Positions 1 to 8,610 of a stretch of 64,000 bases of DNA are shown here, piece after piece; position 1 is the first letter of the stretch; every line of letters begins with the position of its first letter. Below the pieces are notes generated by a model. The model ran no database searches. It saw nothing but the letters and a program-made list of their open reading frames with translations, and was not told where the DNA came from. A program made the position numbers and the translations under genes. This DNA is from Lysobacter auxotrophicus (lineage in GTDB: Bacteria > Pseudomonadota > Gammaproteobacteria > Xanthomonadales > Xanthomonadaceae), in the NCBI RefSeq assembly GCF_027924565.1, contig NZ_AP027041.1, forward strand, positions 868,001 to 932,000, written 5' to 3'.

Positions 1-729
<729 letters not shown>

Positions 730-743
730 GGACTGACGACACC

Positions 744-1619
<876 letters not shown>

Positions 1620-1640
1620 GCGCTTCGCGATCTGGTATCG

Positions 1641-1668
1641 AAAGGGCCGCCTCCGGGCGGCCTTTTTC
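1641..1668 (+). terminator. Intrinsic terminator of sucCD
   Basis: A 7-bp perfect GC stem (ggccgcc at 1645-1651 with ggcggcc at 1656-1662) has a tccg loop and is followed by five T. The A-run before the stem pairs with the T-run, so it might also work weakly on the other strand. Confidence 0.9.
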
Positions 1669-1705
1669 GTGGGGCGCTTTTTCTGACGGGGCGAGAGCTT
1701 TGTTT

Positions 1706-1744
1706 CCCTCACCCCAACCCCTCTCCCGCGCGCGGGAGAGGGGC
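1706..1744 (+). repeat. REP-like palindromic repeat, copy 1 (left of the DUF559 frame)
   Basis: The element reads ccctcaccccaa followed by cccctctcccg and its inverted arm gggagagggg. A copy in opposite orientation lies 43 nt further on, and a third copy lies after the DUF559 frame. Confidence 0.85.
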
Positions 1745-1786
1745 TATCGCGCGCAATGCCCACAAGGGTTTTCCGACGCGTGAGGT

Positions 1787-1826
1787 AGCCCCTCTCCCGC
1801 ATGCGGGAGAGGGGTTGGGGTGAGGG
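1787..1826 (-). repeat. REP-like palindromic repeat, copy 2 (inverted)
   Basis: Reverse-orientation copy of the 1706 element: a cccctctcccg...gggagagggg hairpin followed by ttggggtgaggg. With copy 1 it forms a long inverted repeat across 1706-1826, as in REP/BIME doublets. Confidence 0.85.
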
Positions 1827-1902
1827 CAAGCGGGGCGTTCTCCGATACCGGGCGTCTGTCATTCACCGGCAACGTAGCGGAAGAAGCTCATGGAGCCGTT
1901 CG

Positions 1903-2304
1903 ATGCGCAAAGGTCAGAAACGCGACTTCGCCCGCCATCTTCGGAGCACGATGACCGATGCGGAGCGCCACCTGTGGTTCTTCCTCCGCAACCGCGCGCT
2001 CATGGCCTGCAAGTTCCGCCGGCAGGTTCCCATCGGCCCCTACATTGCCGATTTCGCCTGCATCGAAGCGAGATTGATCGTCGAGCTCGATGGCGGCCAG
2101 CACACTGCGGCCGTGGTCACCGACAACGCGAGGACAGCCCATCTACGGCGCGCAGGCTATCGTGTCGCCAGATTCTGGAACAATGATGTCCTGACGCGGG
2201 TCGAAGCGGTGCTGGGTGCCATTCACGAAGCGCTGGCGGTTGGCCCTCACCCCACCCCTTTCCCGCAAGCGGGAGAGGGGCCCAGCGATAGCCGAAGCAT
2301 CGAT
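1903..2304 (+). CDS. DUF559 endonuclease-like protein, frame continuous with nadE (no own stop)
   Basis: Residues 1-112 match the DUF559 family, a Vsr-like restriction-endonuclease fold of unproven role. The putative metal-site residues Asp50 (YIADFAC) and Glu61-x-Asp63 (VELDGGQH) are present, and the conserved tail RFWNNDVL is near residue 90. The chosen ATG has GGAAGAAG about 15 nt upstream. After the core the frame crosses a REP-like repeat (2244-2282), which encodes PHPTPFPQAGEG, and then enters nadE without a stop. The 2304 end is therefore only the base before the nadE ATG. It may be a small mobile gene that landed in frame, or may produce a real fusion protein. Expression is unknown. 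Confidence 0.7.
2244..2282 (+). repeat. REP-like palindromic repeat, copy 3 (between DUF559 and nadE)
   Basis: Same orientation and sequence type as copy 1 (ccctcacccc, then cccgcaagcggg flanked by ccctttcccg/gggagagggg). It lies inside the open frame joining the DUF559 core to nadE. Confidence 0.85.
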
Positions 2305-3939
2305 ATGCCCAACCCCCTACGCATCGCCCTTGCCCAGTTCGACTTCCCGGTCGGCGCCGTCCAGCGAAATGCCGAGCGCATCGCGGAAATGATCGGGCAG
2401 GCGCGCGACCAATACGGCGCCGACGTCGTCCTCTTCCCGGAACTCGCGCTCAGCGGCTACCCGCCGGAGGATCTGCTGCTGCGGCCGTCGTTCCTCGCCG
2501 ATTGCCAGGCCGAGATCGAACGCATCGCCGCCGGCGTGCGCGGCATCGTGGCGGTCGTCGGTTGGCCGCAGGCCGCCGGCAGCGTCGTCTACAACGCCGC
2601 CAGCGTGCTGCGCGACGGACACGTCTCGCATACGTATCGAAAGCGCGAACTGCCCAACTACGCCGTATTCGACGAGCGCCGCTACTTCGACGTCGATCCC
2701 GATCGCGACGACTGCGTGTTCGATGTCGACGGCGTGCAGGTGGGGCTGCTGATCTGCGAGGACCTGTGGTTCCCCGAACCGCTCGCCAGCACGGTGGCGA
2801 AGGGCGCGGAAATCGTGCTCATTCCGAACGCATCGCCGTTCGAACGCGACAAGCACGCCGACCGCGACGCATTGCTCGCGCAGCGCGTGCAGGAAACCGG
2901 CGTCGGCCTGGTCTACGTGAACACCGTCGGCGGACAGGATGCGGTGGTGTTCGATGGCGGATCGGTCGTGGCCGACGGCGACGGCACCGTGCATCCCGCC
3001 GCGGCGGCTTTCACCGACCAGTGGCTGGTGGTCGATTTCGATCCCGACTCGCGCCGCTTCGCGCCGGTGCAGTGGATGGAAGACGGCGACGAAAGCCGCG
3101 ACGCGCTCGCGTGGCGCGCGGTGGTGCGCGGCACGCGCGACTACTTCGCCAAGAACGGCTTCAAGCATGCGTGGCTGGGATTGTCCGGCGGCATCGACTC
3201 CTCGCTGGTGCTGGCGATCGCCGTCGATGCGCTGGGCGCGGACAACGTCACCGCCGTGCGCATGCCGTCGCGCTACACGGCCGGCATGTCGAACGATCTG
3301 GCCGAGGAGCAGTGCCGCATGCAGGGCGTGCGCCTGCTGTCGTTGCCGATCGAGAAACCCTTCCAGGGGTTCCTCGACGCGCTGTCGGACACCTTCGCCG
3401 GACGCCCGGTCGACACCACCGAGGAAAACCTGCAGTCGCGCATCCGCGGCGCGCTGCTGATGGCGATGAGCAACAAGTTCGGCGGCCTGCTGCTGACCAC
3501 CGGCAACAAAAGCGAGTACGCGGTCGGCTACGCGACGATCTACGGCGACATGGCCGGCGGCTACGCGCCGCTCAAGGACATCTACAAGACCGAGGTCTTC
3601 GCGCTCGCGCGCTGGCGCAACACCGTTGGCGACCGCGTGATCCCGCAGGCGGTGATCGACCGTCCGCCGTCGGCCGAGCTGCGCGAGAACCAGAAGGACC
3701 AGGATTCGCTGCCGCCGTACGATGTGCTCGACGCCATCCTGCTGCGCTACGTGGACCAGGAGCAGTCGCGCGAGGACATCATCGGCGCCGGTTTCGACCA
3801 GGCGACGGTCGATCGCGTGCTGCGGCTGGTGCGCATCAGCGAATGGAAGCGCCACCAGGCCGCGCCCGGCCCCAAGGTGTCGCGTCGTGCCTTCGGGCGC
3901 GAGCGGCGGTATCCGATCACGAACGGGTACGGGCACTGA
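2305..3939 (+). CDS. nadE: Glutamine-dependent NAD+ synthetase
   Basis: Last step of NAD synthesis: amidation of nicotinate adenine dinucleotide using glutamine. The 544-residue product has two domains. The N-terminal nitrilase-type glutaminase has the Glu46 (FPELALSGYPPED), Lys113 and Cys151 (LLICEDLW) triad. The C-terminal synthetase has the PP-loop LSGGIDSS at about 294-300 and the NKSEYAVGYATIYGD segment. The ATG at 2305 gives the normal family length and the expected MPNPLRIALAQ start. However, the frame is open far upstream into a DUF559 sequence, and no strong ribosome-binding site precedes 2305. An alternative start at 1903 would give a 678-residue fusion. Confidence 0.95.
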   Translation: MPNPLRIALAQFDFPVGAVQRNAERIAEMIGQARDQYGADVVLFPELALSGYPPEDLLLRPSFLADCQAEIERIAAGVRGIVAVVGWPQAAGSVVYNAASVLRDGHVSHTYRKRELPNYAVFDERRYFDVDPDRDDCVFDVDGVQVGLLICEDLWFPEPLASTVAKGAEIVLIPNASPFERDKHADRDALLAQRVQETGVGLVYVNTVGGQDAVVFDGGSVVADGDGTVHPAAAAFTDQWLVVDFDPDSRRFAPVQWMEDGDESRDALAWRAVVRGTRDYFAKNGFKHAWLGLSGGIDSSLVLAIAVDALGADNVTAVRMPSRYTAGMSNDLAEEQCRMQGVRLLSLPIEKPFQGFLDALSDTFAGRPVDTTEENLQSRIRGALLMAMSNKFGGLLLTTGNKSEYAVGYATIYGDMAGGYAPLKDIYKTEVFALARWRNTVGDRVIPQAVIDRPPSAELRENQKDQDSLPPYDVLDAILLRYVDQEQSREDIIGAGFDQATVDRVLRLVRISEWKRHQAAPGPKVSRRAFGRERRYPITNGYGH

Positions 3940-4027
3940 CGCCCGGCTACGGACACTGACGTACGGACCCGGACGTCGGCGACTGCACGCACGGGTTGTT
4001 CCGCCGCATCGTCATCCCGCCCCCATC

Positions 4028-4053
4028 GTCATCCCGGCGAAAGCCGGGACCCA
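4028..4053 (+). repeat. dRS3-like palindrome
   Basis: gtcatcccggcgaaagccggg plus acccag: a 5-7 bp inverted repeat around gcgaaagc. It resembles the 'attccc-N8-gggaat' repeats known from Neisseria and common in Xanthomonadaceae intergenic DNA. Confidence 0.7.
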
Positions 4054-4084
4054 GGCCCGCACCCTGTCACCGCGCAGGCCTTGG

Positions 4085-4113
4085 TAGCCCGGCTAAGCGA
4101 AGCGCATCCGGGG
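4085..4113 (+). repeat. 'tagcccggg' dispersed repeat
   Basis: tagcccggctaagcgaag plus cgcatccgggg, a diverged copy of an element found four more times in this window, each time between genes. Confidence 0.7.
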
Positions 4114-4173
4114 CGCCGACGCGCTCTCGGCTCCGGACACGCCGCGCTTCTCCGAGCTACACCGGTTGCTATC

Positions 4174-4200
4174 GTCATTCCCGCGAAGGCGGGGATCCAG
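4174..4200 (+). repeat. dRS3-like palindrome
   Basis: gtcattcccgcgaaggcggg then gatccag, with stem cccgc/gcggg. Same family as the copies at 33786 and, inverted, 4246. Confidence 0.75.
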
Positions 4201-4245
4201 GCATCCGATCCGTCACGTCCGACGACGGCGTGATGCAGTCACAGG

Positions 4246-4270
4246 TGGATTCCGCCTTCGCAGGAATCAC
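4246..4270 (-). repeat. dRS3-like palindrome, inverted copy
   Basis: tggattccgccttcgcagga then atcac: the reverse-complement orientation of the 4174 copy, 45 nt away, so that the two could pair into one long hairpin. Confidence 0.7.
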
Positions 4271-4300
4271 GGCCGTGGGTCGGCCACGCCCGACACGCCT

Positions 4301-4329
4301 CCCCGGGTGCGCTTCGCTCACCCGGGCTA
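4301..4329 (-). repeat. 'tagcccggg' dispersed repeat, inverted copy
   Basis: ccccgggtgcgcttcgctca then cccgggcta, the reverse complement of the consensus element. Confidence 0.75.
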
Positions 4330-4373
4330 CAAAGGCGACAACCACCGGCTTCGGCTCCAGCGGTTGCGCAAAC

Positions 4374-4402
4374 AAAAACGCCGCCCGAAGGCGGCGTTTT
4401 CA
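4374..4402 (-). terminator. Intrinsic terminator of bamD
   Basis: Read on the minus strand: aaaacgccgcc, a ttcg loop, then ggcggcg followed by five T. It begins about 20 nt after the bamD stop. The arms are symmetrical, so it could also stop transcripts from the left. Confidence 0.9.
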
Positions 4403-4421
4403 TTGCACCGACAAAGCCCGA

Positions 4422-5267
4422 TCAGTCGTTGTCGAGCGCCGACTTCTCGCCCGCGAACGGGTTGAGCTTGCGCCAGTTGCTCGGGTAATCCGGCCACTTG
4501 CCGGCGAGGAACGGGTGGCTCGGGTCGTTGAGCTGCAGCACGCGGCGGGCGTCGGCGGCGAGCGCTTCGTTGCCCAGTCCTTCGTACGCGGCGGCCAGGG
4601 TCGCGACGGCATCGTTCTGGTACGAGCTCTGCGGGTAGGTTTCCAGCAGGAACTTCGCGCGCTCGGCGGCCGCGACGTACGCCGTGCGGCGCAGGTAGTA
4701 GAGGGCCGTATCGAGCTCGTGGCGGGCGAACATGTCGCGCAGGCCCATCATGCGCTGGCGCGCGTCGGCGGCGTAGCGGCTGTTCGGGTAGCGGTCGGCG
4801 ACGATCGAGAAATCGTTGAACGCCTGCAGCGGGGTGGCGAGGTCGCGGCGGCTGGCGTCCAGCGTCCACACCTTCTGCAGGAACACCGTGTCGCGGCTGG
4901 AGTTCGACAGGCCGCGCAGGTAGTACATGTACGCGATGTTCTTGTGCGTCGGGTAGGTGCGGATGAAGCGGTCGATGCTGCTGATCGCGTCATCGTGCTT
5001 GCCGGCCTTGTACTGCGCGTAGGCGGTTTCGACCAGCGCCTGCTCGGTGTACGGCCCGTACGGGTACTGCGCGACCAGGCGCTTGAAGGTGGTCTCGGCG
5101 GCCGCCCAGTTGCCGTTGGTCATCGACTTGTGGGCCTTTTCGTACAGCTGCTCGACCGGGACGCCCTCGTCCGCATCCTTGTCTTTGAATTTGCTGCAGC
5201 CCACGCCGGCGAAGGCAACGATCAGCAGCAGGGCCAGCAGGCGCGAAGGGGCGGAACGTAGGCTCAT
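4422..5267 (-). CDS. bamD: Outer membrane protein assembly factor BamD (lipoprotein)
   Basis: Essential lipoprotein of the BAM complex that inserts beta-barrels into the outer membrane. The 281-residue product starts at the ATG at 5267 (MSLRSAPSR). A hydrophobic signal is followed by a lipidation cysteine at residue 24 (AGVGC). The body is TPR repeats, for example [16 protein letters not shown] and [17 protein letters not shown], with the BamD signature of alternating NW/YP motifs. It is transcribed divergently from rluD across 79 nt. This bamD/rluD pairing is the same in Escherichia coli. The frame extends upstream, but that part overlaps rluD and lacks family similarity. Confidence 0.96.
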   Translation of the reverse strand: MSLRSAPSRLLALLLIVAFAGVGCSKFKDKDADEGVPVEQLYEKAHKSMTNGNWAAAETTFKRLVAQYPYGPYTEQALVETAYAQYKAGKHDDAISSIDRFIRTYPTHKNIAYMYYLRGLSNSSRDTVFLQKVWTLDASRRDLATPLQAFNDFSIVADRYPNSRYAADARQRMMGLRDMFARHELDTALYYLRRTAYVAAAERAKFLLETYPQSSYQNDAVATLAAAYEGLGNEALAADARRVLQLNDPSHPFLAGKWPDYPSNWRKLNPFAGEKSALDND

Positions 5268-5302
5268 GGGATCTCGACGGGCGCCGAAGGTACGAAGACC
5301 GG

Positions 5303-5308
5303 ATAATA
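5303..5308 (-). promoter_or_regulatory. Candidate -10 box for bamD
   Basis: Read on the minus strand, TATTAT lies 36 nt upstream of the bamD ATG in the 79-nt divergent spacer. No clear -35 element is visible at 16-18 nt, so this is tentative. Confidence 0.35.
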
Positions 5309-5346
5309 GCAGTCCACACCTGCCTGCCCTGAATCCTGCCCGTCCG

Positions 5347-6333
5347 ATGACTGCCCCTTCCCCCGCGCCCGCCGCCCCCCTGCAGGCGACCGTCCCGGAC
5401 GCCGCCGCCGGCCGTCGTTTCGACGCGGTCCTGGCCGAGCTGTTCCCGGATTTCTCCCGCTCCCGCCTCGCCGCATGGATCAAGTCCGGCGATGCCCGCC
5501 TCGACGGCCGCGAGGTCCGACCGCGCGATCCGGTACGCGGCGGCGAGACGGTGACGCTGCACGCGCAGCTCGACGTCCAGACCCATTCCGAACCCGAGGA
5601 CATCGCGCTTGACGTGCTCTACGAGGACGAGCACGTCTTCGTGATCAACAAGCCGGCGGGCCTGGTCGTGCACCCGGGCGCGGGCAATCCGGCCGGCACG
5701 CTGGTCAACGCGCTGCTGCATCGCGACCCGTCGCTCAACGTGCTGCCGCGCGCGGGCATCGTGCACCGGCTCGACAAGGACACCTCCGGCGTCATGGTCG
5801 TCGCGCGCACGCTGCCGGCGCACACGGCGCTCATCGAGCAACTGTCCTCGCGCGAGGTCCATCGCCAGTACCTGGCGGTCGTCGTCGGTTCGCTGGTGTC
5901 CGGCGGCACGGCCAATGCGCCGATCGACCGGCATCCGCGCGATCGCATCCGCATGGCCGTGCGCGAGGACGGCCGCGACGCCGTCACGCACTACCGCCTT
6001 CGCGAACGCTTCCGCGCGCACACGCTGCTGGAATGCCGCCTGGAAACCGGCCGCACGCACCAGATCCGCGTGCACATGGCGCACCTGAAGCATCCGATCG
6101 TCGGCGATCCGCTGTACGGCGGACCGCTGAAGCTGCCGCGCGGCGCGACCGAGGACCTCGTCGCGACGCTGCGCGGTTTCAAGCGCCAGGCGCTGCACGC
6201 CGAGACGCTGGAGTTCGCGCATCCGGTCACCGGCGAACCCGTGCGCACCACCGCGCCGGTGCCGGACGACCTCACGCAGCTGGTGCGCGTGCTGCGCGCC
6301 GACACGGCGGCTGCGGCCGAAAAGGACCGCTGA
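5347..6333 (+). CDS. rluD: 23S rRNA pseudouridine synthase RluD
   Basis: Makes pseudouridines in helix 69 of 23S rRNA (positions 1911/1915/1917 in E. coli numbering). The 328-residue product has an S4 RNA-binding domain at about 20-80 and a catalytic RluA-type domain with Asp143 in HRLDKDTSG. The [20 protein letters not shown] motif is specific to the family. The ATG at 5347 matches family length; the frame extends upstream only into antisense bamD. pgeF follows after 3 nt, giving the conserved rluD-pgeF pair. Confidence 0.95.
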   Translation: MTAPSPAPAAPLQATVPDAAAGRRFDAVLAELFPDFSRSRLAAWIKSGDARLDGREVRPRDPVRGGETVTLHAQLDVQTHSEPEDIALDVLYEDEHVFVINKPAGLVVHPGAGNPAGTLVNALLHRDPSLNVLPRAGIVHRLDKDTSGVMVVARTLPAHTALIEQLSSREVHRQYLAVVVGSLVSGGTANAPIDRHPRDRIRMAVREDGRDAVTHYRLRERFRAHTLLECRLETGRTHQIRVHMAHLKHPIVGDPLYGGPLKLPRGATEDLVATLRGFKRQALHAETLEFAHPVTGEPVRTTAPVPDDLTQLVRVLRADTAAAAEKDR

Positions 6334-6336
6334 ATC

Positions 6337-7092
6337 GTGGCCGCCGCGTGGATCGACGCGCAGTGGCCCGCGCCGGCGCGCGTGCATGGATTCACTACGC
6401 TGCGCCACGGTCTCGGCGTTTCGGCGCCGCCGTTCGATCATTTCAACCTCGGCCTTCGCGCGGGCGATGACGCCGAAGCGGTCGAGCGCAATCGCGCGCT
6501 GCTGATCGAACACGCGCGCCTGCCATCGGCGCCGTGCTGGCTGCGACAGGTGCACGGCACGCAGGTGCATCGTTTCGATGCGCCTTCGACGAGCGAAGTC
6601 GAGGCCGATGCGTCGGTAACCTCCGAACCCGGCGTCGTGCTTGCGATCCTCACCGCCGATTGCCTTCCCGTGCTGTTCTGCGCCGACGACGGCAGCGAGG
6701 TCGGTGGCGCGCACGCGGGCTGGCGCGGCCTGGCCGGTGGCGTGCTCGAGAACACGCTCGCCGTGATGCGCACCGCGCCGGATCGCGTGCACGCCTGGCT
6801 CGGCCCGGCGGCCGGCCCGCAGGCCTACGAGATCGGTCAGGACGTCTTCGACGCATTCGTTTCCGACGATGCCGGCGCACGAACCGCCTTCCTCGCCACG
6901 CGCCCGGGCCATTGGCGCGTCGACCTGTATGCGCTCGCGCGACGCCGGCTCCAGGCGGCAGGCGTGCGCCCGGAACGCATCCATGGCGGCGGGCTGTGCA
7001 CGATCTCCGAGCCGCAGCGCTTCTTCTCGCACCGTCGCGACCAGCGCGGCGGACGCATGGCATCGCTGGTCTGGATCGAACCACGCGGATGA
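6337..7092 (+). CDS. pgeF: Peptidoglycan editing factor PgeF (multicopper-oxidase-fold protein, YfiH)
   Basis: Laccase-domain (DUF152) protein. Family members have been described as polyphenol oxidase, as a purine-nucleoside enzyme and as a factor removing misincorporated L-Ser from peptidoglycan precursors. The 251-residue product keeps the metal/catalytic ligands His73 (RQVHGTQ), Cys109 (TADCLPVLF) and His126 (HAGWRGL). It starts with GTG 3 nt after rluD and overlaps the next ATG by 4 nt, so translation of the following gene is probably coupled. Which reaction matters in this organism cannot be seen. Confidence 0.93.
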   Translation: MAAAWIDAQWPAPARVHGFTTLRHGLGVSAPPFDHFNLGLRAGDDAEAVERNRALLIEHARLPSAPCWLRQVHGTQVHRFDAPSTSEVEADASVTSEPGVVLAILTADCLPVLFCADDGSEVGGAHAGWRGLAGGVLENTLAVMRTAPDRVHAWLGPAAGPQAYEIGQDVFDAFVSDDAGARTAFLATRPGHWRVDLYALARRRLQAAGVRPERIHGGGLCTISEPQRFFSHRRDQRGGRMASLVWIEPRG

Positions 7093-7637
7093 GCGCGACG
7101 CCGCCGACGCCGCTGTACCGTCAGCTGCTGTCGGCGCGTTTCGACGATCTGCCGCCCACCGTGCGCACGTTGCACGAACGCGTCGGTTTCCACCGGTATC
7201 GCGGCAAGGTCGAAGTCGAGCGCGGCGACGGCGCGCTGTCGCGACTGTGCGCCTGGGCGACGCGGCTTCCGGCGCACGGCCGCGGCACCATCGACGTGGA
7301 GATCGACAGCGCCGCGCACGGCGAGCGCTGGTCGCGCCTGTTCGCCGGCCGCGCGATGCGCTCGCGCCTGTGGGCGAACGAAGCGCTGCTGTGCGAACGC
7401 CTCGGCCTGGTCACGTTTGCCTTTCGTCTGGAGGTCGCGCCGCTTGGCGCCGGTCATGCCGTTGTGTGGCACGTGGCGAAGGTGCGCGCGATGGGCGTGC
7501 CGCTGCCCCGCCGCTGGTTCGAAGGCGTGGGCGCGCGCGAGTACGAACGCGATCGCCGCTACCGGTTCGACGTGTACGCGACGCTGCCGTGGGTCGGCCG
7601 TCTCGTCCATTACCGGGGGTGGCTGGATGTCGACTGA
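7089..7637 (+). CDS. DUF4166 domain-containing protein
   Basis: 182-residue protein of unknown function. It matches the DUF4166 family, with a central region of basic and aromatic residues (SRLWANEALLCERLG) and a C-terminal WVGRLVHYRGWLDV end. No signal peptide or membrane segment is visible. Its ATG overlaps the pgeF stop (atga), and its end overlaps the next gene by 11 nt. DUF4166 genes are often found beside DCC-family genes, as here, which suggests a shared role, but no activity is established. Confidence 0.75.
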   Translation: MSATPPTPLYRQLLSARFDDLPPTVRTLHERVGFHRYRGKVEVERGDGALSRLCAWATRLPAHGRGTIDVEIDSAAHGERWSRLFAGRAMRSRLWANEALLCERLGLVTFAFRLEVAPLGAGHAVVWHVAKVRAMGVPLPRRWFEGVGAREYERDRRYRFDVYATLPWVGRLVHYRGWLDVD

Positions 7638-8043
7638 GCACCGACGCGACGGCGCCGTCATCGTGTTCGATGGCGTCTGCGTGCTGTGCAACGGCTGGGT
7701 TCGTTTCCTGTCGCGACACGATCGCCGCGGGCGCTATCGCTTCGCGGCCATGCAGGGCGAAAGCGGTCGCGCGCTGCTTGCCGCGCACGGCCTCGACGCC
7801 GACGATCCGCTGTCGTTCCTGCTGGTCGAGGGGAACGCGGCGTGGACCGACTCGGAGGCGATCGTGCGCGTGCTGTCGGGCCTTGGCGGCGTATGGCGAC
7901 TTGCGACCGTCGTGCGCGTCGTGCCGCGGGGCCTGCGCGATCGCCTGTATCGCACGCTTGCGCGCAACCGCTACCGGATGTTCGGCCGTCACGAACGTTG
8001 CATGATCCCGACACCGGAACAGGCCGCGAGGTTCCTGCCATGA
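7627..8043 (+). CDS. DCC-family thiol-disulfide oxidoreductase-like protein (DUF393)
   Basis: 138-residue member of the DCC family, named after the N-terminal Asp-x-x-Cys-x-x-Cys motif: here FDGVCVLCN with Cys18 and Cys21. It is predicted to have a thioredoxin-like fold. The rest of the chain also fits the family: RFAAMQG, the SFLLVEG strand and the RLATVVRVVPRGLRDRLY helix. No signal peptide is seen, so it is probably cytoplasmic or peripheral. Its ends overlap both neighbouring genes, which places it in the pgeF operon. Confidence 0.85.
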   Translation: MSTEHRRDGAVIVFDGVCVLCNGWVRFLSRHDRRGRYRFAAMQGESGRALLAAHGLDADDPLSFLLVEGNAAWTDSEAIVRVLSGLGGVWRLATVVRVVPRGLRDRLYRTLARNRYRMFGRHERCMIPTPEQAARFLP

Positions 8044-8486
8044 CGCTTCATCGCTTCGTGCTGTCGGCCGTGCTCACGGCGATGGCCCTGACCGGCTGCA
8101 CGACGACCGCACCGACGACCGCCGCGATGCACGGTGACGCCGCACGACCGGCGCAATCGTCGGAGTGGATCCGCAGCGAGCTGTACTTCGCGGTCGGCAA
8201 CGAGGACGGCACGGGCGTGATCGACGATGCGCAGTGGCGCTCATTCCTCGATGCGGAAGTCACGCCGCGTTTCCCCGACGGGTTGACGGTGCTCGACGGC
8301 TACGGCCAGTGGCGGTTCCAGCAGGACGGCCGGCTGGTGCGCCAGCGCGCCAAGGTGCTCGTGGTGCTGCACGAGGGCGGAGCGAAGCCGCGCGAGGACA
8401 TCGAGGCGATCCGGCTGGCGTGGAAACGCATGACCGGGCACGAGTCGGTGCTGTGGGCGCGCTCGGCGGTCGAGGTCTCCTTCTAG
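8040..8486 (+). CDS. DUF3574 domain-containing lipoprotein
   Basis: 148-residue putative lipoprotein. A signal of 19 residues ends in the lipobox LTGC (Cys20), followed by a Thr/Ala-rich spacer. The mature part has the DUF3574 pattern: ELYFA near the start, FPDGLTVLDGYGQW in the middle and KVLVVLHE near the end. Function is unknown. The ATG overlaps the DCC gene stop by 4 nt (atga), making it the last gene of the rluD-pgeF run. Confidence 0.8.
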   Translation: MTLHRFVLSAVLTAMALTGCTTTAPTTAAMHGDAARPAQSSEWIRSELYFAVGNEDGTGVIDDAQWRSFLDAEVTPRFPDGLTVLDGYGQWRFQQDGRLVRQRAKVLVVLHEGGAKPREDIEAIRLAWKRMTGHESVLWARSAVEVSF

Positions 8487-8577
8487 GCGCATGCCGTTTC
8501 GCGCTCGCCGGGCCGCTGCATCGCCCGGCGCCATGTGCCCATTCCAATCCTTCCGGTGTCCGCCGGACCAAAGCCGC

Positions 8578-8583
8578 TACGAT
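8578..8583 (+). promoter_or_regulatory. Candidate -10 box for the NCS2-like permease gene
   Basis: TACGAT, 27 nt upstream of the ATG at 8611, in the 124-nt gap after the DUF3574 gene. No good -35 is seen; tentative. Confidence 0.3.
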
Positions 8584-8610
8584 TCGCCCATCCCACGCCG
8601 CGAGCCCTCC

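Larger units (their letters stand above)
3940..4373. other. Gene-free repeat-rich spacer
   Basis: No coding sequence is convincing here. The stretch between nadE and the bamD terminator holds five short dispersed repeats of two families. Three are 'gtcattcccgcgaagg' palindromes (4028-4053, 4174-4200, inverted 4246-4270). Two are 'tagcccggg...' elements (4085-4113, inverted 4301-4329). Such repeats also occur at 10.8, 33.8 and 35.0 kb. Confidence 0.75.

Noticed and set aside
3940-4330. Possible CRISPR-like repeats after nadE
   Set aside because: The repeats are palindromic, of two kinds and in both orientations with irregular spacing; there are no equal-length spacers and no cas genes.
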